5,257 bases of DNA from Deltaproteobacteria bacterium (GTDB lineage Bacteria; Desulfobacterota; Binatia; Binatales; Binataceae), in contig JAJZAG010000268.1 of NCBI GenBank assembly GCA_021799555.1, positions 1-5,257 on the forward strand, in the 5' to 3' direction. The position numbers and the translations under genes were made by a program. The notes below the pieces were generated by a model that searched no databases, was not told where the DNA came from, and saw nothing but the letters and a program-made list of their open reading frames with translations. Shown here piece after piece: positions 1 through 5,198 of the stretch (the first letter of the stretch is position 1; each line of letters starts with the position of its first letter).

Positions 1-201
1 GCCGCAGGTGATCCGCGCCGACTCAGGCAACAGCCGCATGACCGACAAAACAGTCGCGGTCTTGCCCGAGCCGGACTCGCCGACGATCCCCATCAGCTTG
101 CCCGGCTCGACCGAGAAGCTCACGCCGTCAACCGCGCGCACTTCCCCCTCGCCCGTAAAGAACGAAGTGCAAAGCGACTTCACTTCTAGTAGGGTCGCCA
201 C
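1..201 (-). CDS. OppD/DppD-type ABC transporter ATP-binding protein, N-terminal part (runs off the window)
   Basis: Cytoplasmic ATPase subunit of a peptide/nickel-type ABC importer, expected to hydrolyse ATP and drive the two permeases encoded upstream. Only the first 67 residues are in the window. The protein opens with the family's usual first strand (LLEVKSL near residues 4-10), then AVDGVSF at 23-29 and a complete Walker A motif GESGSGKT at 41-48 (Lys47 and Thr48 bind the phosphates), followed by an RLLP segment at 56-59 as in OppD/DppD. The start is GTG at 201-199. It is preceded by GAGGAG at 210-205, only 3 bases away, which is close for a ribosome binding site. No in-frame ATG lies nearby. 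The Walker B, signature and C-terminal oligopeptide-binding regions lie outside the window, so intactness cannot be judged. The gene follows the SET gene after 30 bases instead of directly following the permease gene, as it would in a standard operon. ABC ATPase identity is very secure; the OppD/DppD assignment rests on context and the N-terminal motifs. Confidence 0.93.
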   Translation of the reverse strand, partial: MATLLEVKSLCTSFFTGEGEVRAVDGVSFSVEPGKLMGIVGESGSGKTATVLSVMRLLPESARITCG

Positions 202-231
202 CGTCTCCTCAGGGTAGCATCGTCTCGACGC
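202..231 (-). promoter_or_regulatory. Short SET-ATPase intergenic with ribosome binding site
   Basis: These 30 bases separate the SET gene's TAA stop (234-232) from the ATPase GTG start (201-199). The only recognisable element is the purine-rich GAGGAG on the minus strand at 210-205, the best Shine-Dalgarno candidate for the GTG start. I see no terminator-like hairpin and no clear promoter, so the ATPase gene is probably transcribed through from upstream. This is also the downstream boundary of the putative inserted cassette. Confidence 0.6.
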
Positions 232-702
232 TTACTCGGTATTTTGGCGCAACGAGGTGGTAGCCGTCGGCCGGTCGCTGTAGCGGTCGTAGTCAACGGT
301 GAGCTCCTCTCCTTTCCGAATTCTCTTGAGGGCGAAGAACCGATAGTCGGCGTCGGCCGCGACGTTTGGGGTGCGAGAGTCGTTGAAATACCACGCAGGC
401 GTAAGCCGGTTGAAACTGGTAGGACAACCGTAGAGATCGCCTTTTATAATACAGAAATCGTCGTAAAGCTGACGCACGTTGGGGTCGAGCCCGGAAAGCT
501 TCTTCTTATCGATCCAGACGATTTCGTCGTCATCGTCAGGGAATATAAAAGTGCCCTGCGGGATGTCTCGGATGGCAAACACACCTACACCGTGCAATTT
601 CGAACTCGCAAGGCGCGCGTAAACGCTCTCATGAGGTAACTTCGGCTTTGGATTTCTCAGCCCGGCGTTTCTCGCTATCGTCAATGTATTCCTTGATCTC
701 AC
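232..702 (-). CDS. Small SET-domain protein, putative protein-lysine N-methyltransferase
   Basis: SET proteins transfer a methyl group from S-adenosylmethionine to lysine side chains; the target here is unknown. Counting from the GTG at 702-700 (156 residues), the core motifs appear in order: HGVGVFA at 37-43 (the GxG cofactor loop), FNDSRTPN at 106-113 (the NHxxxPN cofactor/active-site segment) and GEELTVDY at 131-138, whose final Tyr matches the catalytic tyrosine. The protein is essentially one SET domain (about residues 27-141) with no pre- or post-SET cysteine clusters visible, the usual form of small bacterial members. The NHS histidine is replaced by Asp108. The start is uncertain because no ATG lies in this frame. 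GTG 702 has GAGGAG at 716-711, 8 bases upstream; TTG 684 has AAGGA 5 bases upstream; TTG 741 is also possible. All lie inside the preceding membrane-protein gene, whose stop is at 629. The family call is firm, activity is inferred, and the N-terminus is open. Confidence 0.85.
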   Translation of the reverse strand: MRSRNTLTIARNAGLRNPKPKLPHESVYARLASSKLHGVGVFAIRDIPQGTFIFPDDDDEIVWIDKKKLSGLDPNVRQLYDDFCIIKGDLYGCPTSFNRLTPAWYFNDSRTPNVAADADYRFFALKRIRKGEELTVDYDRYSDRPTATTSLRQNTE

Positions 703-1168
703 TGCGAAGGCTCCTCGCGTCTCGTGCAAACACCAACGCAACTATCAGAAGCATTATGTATACCACCCACGGAAAGTCAGCGCGTTGACCCAGCACATAC
801 GAAGTCAACGGCCTGCCTAGAATCAAATAGAGAAGAATAGCGATCGCAAGATCCGCGTCGGCCATGTAAAAGGAGAAGAAGTAGTGATCCAGATTAGCGA
901 TCTCATCGCTCTGCCCATGTAAGAAAAAATCCCACCGAATCGGTGCGCGGCGATCCCACAACTCTTCCAATAGGTTCCTTACCGCATCGACGAAAGATCC
1001 CAGCAGCCACGCCATAAGTGCGAACAGGCTGACCGCGATCCCAGGGTTCTCGTGAAGAATCAGAGGGGCGGGCTCTCCGTACGCTATCGCGAAGTAGCCA
1101 AGGATCAAGATGACCGAACCCGAGAGTATCTCCGCGACCAGTGGCCCCGCTTTCGGTACGAAGTTCAT
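629..1168 (-). CDS. Four-helix integral membrane protein of unknown function
   Basis: I do not recognise this 179-residue protein. Four hydrophobic segments are visible at about residues 8-30, 42-60, 104-118 and 132-149, followed by a highly charged tail (about 150-179, rich in Lys, Glu, Arg and Asp) that is probably cytoplasmic and helical. The loop between helices 2 and 3 (about 61-103) is amphipathic and distinctive: VDAVRNLLEELWD at 60-72, then WDFFLHG at 79-85, then an aromatic-rich stretch LDHYFFSFYMADADL at 93-107, which looks like a conserved functional segment. The start is ATG 1168-1166, with a weak AGGTG at 1181-1177 spaced 8 bases. The stop TGA (631-629) lies within the SET gene region, so the two genes overlap by about 74 bases if the SET protein starts at GTG 702. 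That overlap suggests coupled translation. It shares no recognisable feature with ABC permeases: the EAA loop is absent. It is confidently a real gene; function unknown. Confidence 0.8.
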   Translation of the reverse strand: MNFVPKAGPLVAEILSGSVILILGYFAIAYGEPAPLILHENPGIAVSLFALMAWLLGSFVDAVRNLLEELWDRRAPIRWDFFLHGQSDEIANLDHYFFSFYMADADLAIAILLYLILGRPLTSYVLGQRADFPWVVYIMLLIVALVFARDARSLRSEIKEYIDDSEKRRAEKSKAEVTS

Positions 1169-1225
1169 GAGGTCGGCACCTGCAAGTTTCTCAGATAAAC
1201 CACTTCAAGAATAGCCGACTGAAGT
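1169..1225 (-). other. 57-base gap between permease and membrane-protein genes, with a small inverted repeat
   Basis: This gap separates the DppC-type permease stop (TAA 1228-1226) from the ATG at 1168 and is the upstream boundary of the putative cassette. It contains the inverted repeat ACTTCA (1202-1207) and TGAAGT (1220-1225) around a 12-base spacer. On the minus strand the hairpin is followed by GGTTTATC, too short a T-run for a convincing terminator. The AGGTG at 1181-1177 is the likely, weak ribosome binding site for the next gene. I see no promoter with good -35 and -10 boxes. Confidence 0.4.
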
Positions 1226-2311
1226 TTAGCGCGCATTCGAGGGGTCCAGGCGGTCGCGCAGGTGGTCGCCGAGGAAGTTGAACGACATCACGGCCAGAAA
1301 GATGAACAGGCCCGGAATCAGGATCCACGGATAACGCGCGAGGTTCTGCACGTCCTGCGCCTGCGCGAGCAAGTTGCCCCACGACGCCGCCGGCTCCTGA
1401 ATACCGAGGCCTAGCAGCGAGAGCGCGCTCTCGCCGAGGATAAAGCCCGGAATCGACAGCGTGGCCGCGACGATCGCGTAGCCCAGCACCGACGGAATCA
1501 CGTGGCGCGTGATGATCCTCCATCGCGAGGCGCCGAGCGCGCGCGCCGCCTCGACATAGGGGCGCGAGCGCACCGACGCCGCCATCCCGCGGATAATCCG
1601 CGCGAAGCCCGCCCAGCTTATGAAGCTCATGATCGCGATAATCATGAAGAAGGTTTCCGTGGTGCTCATCCCAGCCGGGATGATCGCGGCGAGCGCGAGC
1701 AGGAAGTAGAACGACGGCAGCGACATCTCGATCTCCGACCATCGCATGATGAGATTGTCCACCAGCCCGCCCATGTAGCCGGAGAGCGCGCCGACCGTAA
1801 TCCCGAGCGAGAAGCTGATCGCTACGCCAATCAGCCCGACCAGCATGCTGACGCGTGAGCCGAAAACGATCCGCGAGTAGAGATCGCGCCCAAGTCCGTC
1901 GCTGCCCATCAGGTAGAAGGGATCTTTAGGCGAGTCCGTGGTGAACAGATGCCCGTGCGACAGCAGGTGTATATACGTGCGGCGCGAGAGGTCCGGCGCG
2001 TAGTTGCGCTCCACCGGATCGACCATCCGCATCGGATGCGTATAGAAAAACCCCTCGGACCAATCCGACGGCGCGGTGATATGCGCGCGCATCGGCGGAC
2101 AATCCGGCATCGCGCGGTTCTGATAGGTGTCGTCGTACGGCGCGAAGAACGGCGAGGCCGCCGCGAGCAAATAAAATACGATCAGACAGAGCGCCGAGGC
2201 GCGCACCGTCCACGACGCAAGGCGCCATTCGCGCACCAGCCCGCGCGACTGAACCGGCAGCGCGACCGGTTCGGCCATATGCTCTTGCATCACCTGCGGC
2301 ATCGCACTCAT
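1226..2311 (-). CDS. DppC/OppC-type ABC transporter permease
   Basis: Second inner-membrane permease of the peptide-type importer, expected to pair with the DppB-type subunit and contact the ATPases through its cytoplasmic EAA loop. The protein has 361 residues. A first hydrophobic segment lies at about 35-55, then the family signature GSDGLGRDLYSRIVFG at 136-151, and further membrane segments to about residue 348. The EAA loop is clear at about 252-276, with YVEAARALG at 252-260. The family C-terminal pattern FLGDHLRDRLDP lies at 346-357. Between the first helix and the GSDG motif there is an extended periplasmic loop of about 75 residues (60-135), longer than in E. coli DppC/OppC but seen in a known branch of the family. 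The ATG (2311-2309) overlaps the preceding gene's stop as ATGA, so translation is probably coupled; no strong ribosome binding site is visible. A second Met at residue 4 is an alternative start. The substrate is not determinable from sequence. Confidence 0.96.
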   Translation of the reverse strand: MSAMPQVMQEHMAEPVALPVQSRGLVREWRLASWTVRASALCLIVFYLLAAASPFFAPYDDTYQNRAMPDCPPMRAHITAPSDWSEGFFYTHPMRMVDPVERNYAPDLSRRTYIHLLSHGHLFTTDSPKDPFYLMGSDGLGRDLYSRIVFGSRVSMLVGLIGVAISFSLGITVGALSGYMGGLVDNLIMRWSEIEMSLPSFYFLLALAAIIPAGMSTTETFFMIIAIMSFISWAGFARIIRGMAASVRSRPYVEAARALGASRWRIITRHVIPSVLGYAIVAATLSIPGFILGESALSLLGLGIQEPAASWGNLLAQAQDVQNLARYPWILIPGLFIFLAVMSFNFLGDHLRDRLDPSNAR

Positions 2312-3288
2312 TGTTGGCCCGCCGAGGAAAAGTCCACCCGCGGATCGACCGCGACCAGCGCCAGATCCGCAAGCAGGTTGCCGACCAGCAAGAGCACGGT
2401 GCCGACCAGCACCGAGCCCATCACGAGATAGATATCGAGCTGGCGCACGGCGTCGAGCAGCAGCAGCCCGAGCCCTTGCAGGTTCATCACCGCCTCGACC
2501 AGCGCGGCGCCGCCGAGCAGATCGCCGAGCGAGTATCCCGCCATCGTAACGAACGGGTTGAGCGCGTTGCGGAGCACGTGCTTGTAGATCACGACGCGTT
2601 CGGAGAGCCCCTTGGCGCGCGCGGTGCGCACGAATTCGGCGTTCTTGATCTCGAGAATCTGCGATCGCATCAACCGCATCAGCCCCGCCATCCCGGCCGT
2701 GCCGAGCACGAACACGGGCAAGATGAGATGGTTAATCCGGTCGGCGATTCGCGGCCAGAACGCGAGCGTCGAGTAATCGACCGAGTAGGTTCCGCCCACC
2801 GGGAACCATCCGGTCCGCAGCGCGACCCACATCATCAGAAAGGCGAGAAAGAAGTTCGGCACCGACATCCCGAAAAACGCGAGGAACGACAGGATCCGAT
2901 CCCAGACGGAGTTCTGGTTTACCGCGACGACGATCCCGATCGGAATCGCCAGAGTCCACGAGAACAGCATCGCACACGCCGACAGGATGATCGTGTTGAT
3001 CGCGCGCGAGCCGATAAGCGAAGTGACGCTCACCCGGTACGCGAGCGAGACGCCGAGGTTCAGATGGAGCACGGACCACAGCCACTTGAGGTAGCGGACC
3101 ATGAGCGGCTGATCGAGTCCGAACTGCGCCTCCATCTGCCGGATCACCTGCGGCGAGATGCGCGGGTTGAGCTTGAGCGTCGAGAGAAAATCGCCCGGCA
3201 CCAGCGACATCACAAGGAACGACAGGAAAGTGATCCCGATGATGAGCGGGATCATGTTGATCAGGCGGCGGATTAGAAAGCGTCCCAT
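2308..3288 (-). CDS. DppB/OppB-type ABC transporter permease
   Basis: First inner-membrane permease of the importer, 326 residues from the chosen ATG (3288-3286), matching the usual DppB length. It opens with MGRFLIRRL, the family's typical N-terminus, then the first helix at about 10-29 ending in VPGD (30-33). Then come a periplasmic loop, the core helices, and the EAA loop at about 218-248 containing EFVRTARAKGLSE (218-230), which couples to the ATPase. It ends with DPRVDF near 315-320, also typical. The frame is open 40 codons further upstream, but that extension overlaps the binding-protein gene, lacks family similarity and is rejected. No Shine-Dalgarno sequence is visible before ATG 3288: the 31 bases after the preceding stop are mostly alternating C and G. 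Initiation may therefore depend on translation of the upstream gene. The stop TGA (2310-2308) overlaps the next start. Identity is very secure; dipeptide versus oligopeptide or another ligand is not resolved. Confidence 0.96.
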   Translation of the reverse strand: MGRFLIRRLINMIPLIIGITFLSFLVMSLVPGDFLSTLKLNPRISPQVIRQMEAQFGLDQPLMVRYLKWLWSVLHLNLGVSLAYRVSVTSLIGSRAINTIILSACAMLFSWTLAIPIGIVVAVNQNSVWDRILSFLAFFGMSVPNFFLAFLMMWVALRTGWFPVGGTYSVDYSTLAFWPRIADRINHLILPVFVLGTAGMAGLMRLMRSQILEIKNAEFVRTARAKGLSERVVIYKHVLRNALNPFVTMAGYSLGDLLGGAALVEAVMNLQGLGLLLLDAVRQLDIYLVMGSVLVGTVLLLVGNLLADLALVAVDPRVDFSSAGQQ

Positions 3289-3319
3289 CGTGTACGATGC
3301 GCGGCGCGCGCGCGGCGTT
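3289..3319 (-). other. GC-alternating 31-base gap before the DppB-type gene
   Basis: This spacer joins the binding-protein stop (TGA 3322-3320) to the permease ATG. Positions 3300-3317 are almost purely alternating G and C, able to form GC-rich secondary structure. No purine-rich ribosome binding site is visible. In many Dpp/Opp operons a gap after the binding-protein gene holds a hairpin that lowers downstream expression. Here that role is only a possibility. Confidence 0.35.
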
Positions 3320-5050
3320 TCAATTTGGTTTGAATTGGATCCATTCCGGATGGTAAAGGCCCCAGACCGTTGGCTCGTAGTTTTCGAGCGAGTCTTTCCA
3401 CGCGGCATAGCGGGTCTGGCGCACGGTTTCGATTATCGGCAGCTCGTCGTGCAGGATCTCCTGGATTCGCCAGTAATACGGCGCGCGCTTGAGCGGGTCC
3501 ATCACGGTGGTGCCTTGATCCATCAAGCGATCGATCTCCGCTTCCCACGGCGTCGCGGGTGTTTTCTGATCGGGGTACCAGATGTGCAAGTTGCCGGAGG
3601 AGCGCAGAAAGTCGGCCGCGTCGTTGGGCTCGAAGCCGCCGGTGAAGCCCATCAGGATACAATCCCAGTCGAAATTGGAATCGAGCTTTTCGACGAGGGT
3701 TTGGAAATCCAGCGGACGGAAGTTGACCTGGATTCCGAGCGCCGCGAGATCCTGCTTCAGGATCGCGCACATCTGCTGGCGCTCCTGCGAATCGGCGTTG
3801 GTCGTCAGCGTGAAGACCAGCGGATTACCGTGCGAATCGACGCGCACGCCGCCGCGCGCCATGTGATAGCCGCCCGCTTCGAGCAGGCGCGCGGCCTCGC
3901 TCAGGTTGTAGTCGTAGTCCTTCAGGTTCGGGTTGTGGAAGATCTTGTTCGCCGGCGAGATTTCGGCGACCGCCGGAACCGCAAGGCCGTGATAGCACAG
4001 ATTGATGATCCCCCGCTTGTCGATCGAGTGCGCGATCGCGCGCACAAAATTCGGATCGGTAAACCAGTTGAGCTTCGGATCGGTCACCCCGTTGTGGACG
4101 AAGTGTTTGGGGTTGCGATTGAAGGAGAAGAACAGCTCGCCGGTGTCGATTCCGATCTTGTCGACGCGGATCTTGAGCGATTGCGCGTTGTCCTTCAGAT
4201 CGATCACGTCGCGCGGGCGCGGGCTGTACACGTCGGTCTGGCCGGAGAGGAACTTGAGGTAATCGGTGTTCTGATCCTGCACGATCAAGAGCGCCCTGCC
4301 GTGCAGGCGCGGCAGTTGGCCGCCGTGCTCGTCCTTCATCCAGAAATCGGGATAGCGCTTGTACTGCACGACCTGGCTCTGCGCGTAGCTCGTCATCTCG
4401 AAAGGACCGTCGCCGACCAGGTCGCGCACGGAAGTGTTGATTCCCCACGTGCGGTTGAACTTGCCGGCGGCGTACGCGGCGCCGAGCGCGTGCTCGGGGA
4501 TGATCGGAATCGACGCGGCCTCATAGAGCAGCGGCGCGAACGTCCGCGGCATGTGCATCGCGATCGTGTAGTTGTCGATCAGCTCGGTTGCGATCGGCTT
4601 GCCGTCGATCAAGAGGCTCGGGCGGATGCTGTTGGGCACTTGCGGGTCGTAGATCACCTTCATGGTGAACGCGACGTCGCGCGCGTCGAGCGCTGCGCCA
4701 TCGAACCACTTGAGTCCGTGACGGATATGGAACGTGACCGTCTTCTGATCGGGCGTGATCTCCCAGCTTTCCGCCAGACCTGGCTCGGGCAGAAGCGTCT
4801 TGAGGTTGACGCGAATCAGCGTCTCGAACAGGTCGCCGATCACGGCGCCCGAGGTCGCGTCGGTCACGAGGATCGGATTGAAGGTGCGCGGATCGGCGGA
4901 TGTGGCGTCGTAGAGGATCTGTTGGCCGGCGTGATTGAGTTTGGGCCGATTGACGCGGCATCCCGCCGCGCACAGCGTCACGGCGAGCGCCGCCGCGGCA
5001 ACGGCGCCGCGCACGCCGGAGCGCAACAGAGCTGTGCGGCGCGGAGTCAT
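3320..5050 (-). CDS. Peptide/nickel-type ABC transporter solute-binding lipoprotein (SBP_bac_5 family)
   Basis: Extracytoplasmic ligand-binding component that delivers substrate to the two permeases. The protein has 576 residues from ATG 5050-5048. The N-terminus has arginines at 4, 5, 10 and 14, a hydrophobic stretch at about 16-26 and a lipobox-like CAAGC with Cys31 as the likely lipidation site. The -4 position is Cys, which is slightly off the standard pattern. The family signature spans about 92-126: LAESWEITPD, then HIRHGLKWFDG, then DARDV. Another family hallmark is FVRAIAHSIDKRGII (335-349). The C-terminus ends in a VWGLYHPEW segment (562-570), as is common in this group. The start is supported by GGAG at 5062-5059, 8 bases upstream. 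An in-frame TTG at 5107 is rejected because it would put 19 hydrophilic residues before the signal peptide. It is the first certain gene of the operon. Members bind di- or oligopeptides, nickel, opines or other solutes; which one applies here cannot be told. Confidence 0.96.
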   Translation of the reverse strand: MTPRRTALLRSGVRGAVAAAALAVTLCAAGCRVNRPKLNHAGQQILYDATSADPRTFNPILVTDATSGAVIGDLFETLIRVNLKTLLPEPGLAESWEITPDQKTVTFHIRHGLKWFDGAALDARDVAFTMKVIYDPQVPNSIRPSLLIDGKPIATELIDNYTIAMHMPRTFAPLLYEAASIPIIPEHALGAAYAAGKFNRTWGINTSVRDLVGDGPFEMTSYAQSQVVQYKRYPDFWMKDEHGGQLPRLHGRALLIVQDQNTDYLKFLSGQTDVYSPRPRDVIDLKDNAQSLKIRVDKIGIDTGELFFSFNRNPKHFVHNGVTDPKLNWFTDPNFVRAIAHSIDKRGIINLCYHGLAVPAVAEISPANKIFHNPNLKDYDYNLSEAARLLEAGGYHMARGGVRVDSHGNPLVFTLTTNADSQERQQMCAILKQDLAALGIQVNFRPLDFQTLVEKLDSNFDWDCILMGFTGGFEPNDAADFLRSSGNLHIWYPDQKTPATPWEAEIDRLMDQGTTVMDPLKRAPYYWRIQEILHDELPIIETVRQTRYAAWKDSLENYEPTVWGLYHPEWIQFKPN

Positions 5051-5061
5051 CGCGTGGTCTC

Positions 5062-5076
5062 CGCTATCGGATAGCG
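5062..5076 (-). repeat. 6-bp hairpin overlapping the binding-protein ribosome binding site
   Basis: CGCTAT (5062-5067), a CGG spacer, and ATAGCG (5071-5076) form a perfect 6-bp inverted repeat. On the transcript its 3' arm ends with the first base of GGAG (5062-5059), the Shine-Dalgarno sequence for ATG 5050. If it folds, it could partly hide the ribosome binding site. A repeat this short can occur by chance. Confidence 0.35.
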
Positions 5077-5171
5077 CGGCGGCGAGGTGATCGGCTCGAA
5101 TCGGCAATTCGATCGGGGGTAAGCGGCGGCACGCCGTTTCGACGGGTTCGTTTGATGAAAAATTACGGGCG

Positions 5172-5198
5172 GCGTCGGAGGAATCATTGCGCCGACGC
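5172..5198 (-). repeat. 7-bp GC-rich hairpin followed by a T-run, attenuator- or terminator-like
   Basis: On the minus strand the arms GCGTCGG (5198-5192) and CCGACGC (5178-5172) enclose a 13-base loop. Nine bases further on there is a run of five T's, followed by CATC. The gap between stem and T-run makes it a poor textbook intrinsic terminator. It may terminate transcription from an upstream gene or be a regulatory hairpin in the operon leader. The stem is perfect; function is inferred. Confidence 0.35.

Noticed and set aside
8..217. Plus-strand open frame over the ATPase start
   Set aside because: The minus strand shows a canonical Walker A motif in a good ABC ATPase N-terminus, so this is a shadow frame.
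244..639. Plus-strand open frame (131 codons) across the SET gene
   Set aside because: No recognisable motif. The minus-strand frame carries all core SET motifs in order.
1194..1222. Sigma-70-like promoter for the cassette (TTCAGT, 17-base spacer, TTTATC)
   Set aside because: Only about three of six consensus positions match in each box, and the hexamers overlap the inverted repeat; too weak to annotate.
202..1230. Target-site duplication or terminal inverted repeats bounding the cassette
   Set aside because: I compared the two junction regions by eye and found only matches of 5-6 bases, no more than expected by chance.
2311..3276. Plus-strand open frame (321 codons) opposite the DppB-type permease gene
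   Set aside because: The product is almost entirely Arg, His, Asp, Glu and Gln, the typical antisense image of a hydrophobic GC-rich membrane-protein gene.
3289..3408. N-terminal extension of the DppB-type permease by 40 residues
   Set aside because: It overlaps the end of the binding-protein gene, is polar and lacks family similarity, while MGRFLIRRL at 3288 is the typical family start.
3158..5074. Very long plus-strand open frame (638 codons) opposite the binding-protein gene, extending over the start of the permease gene
   Set aside because: Its translation is a low-complexity mix rich in Arg, Val, Asp and Leu with no motif, signal or family similarity. The opposite strand encodes a clear solute-binding protein. 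Long antisense frames are common shadows in GC-rich genes.
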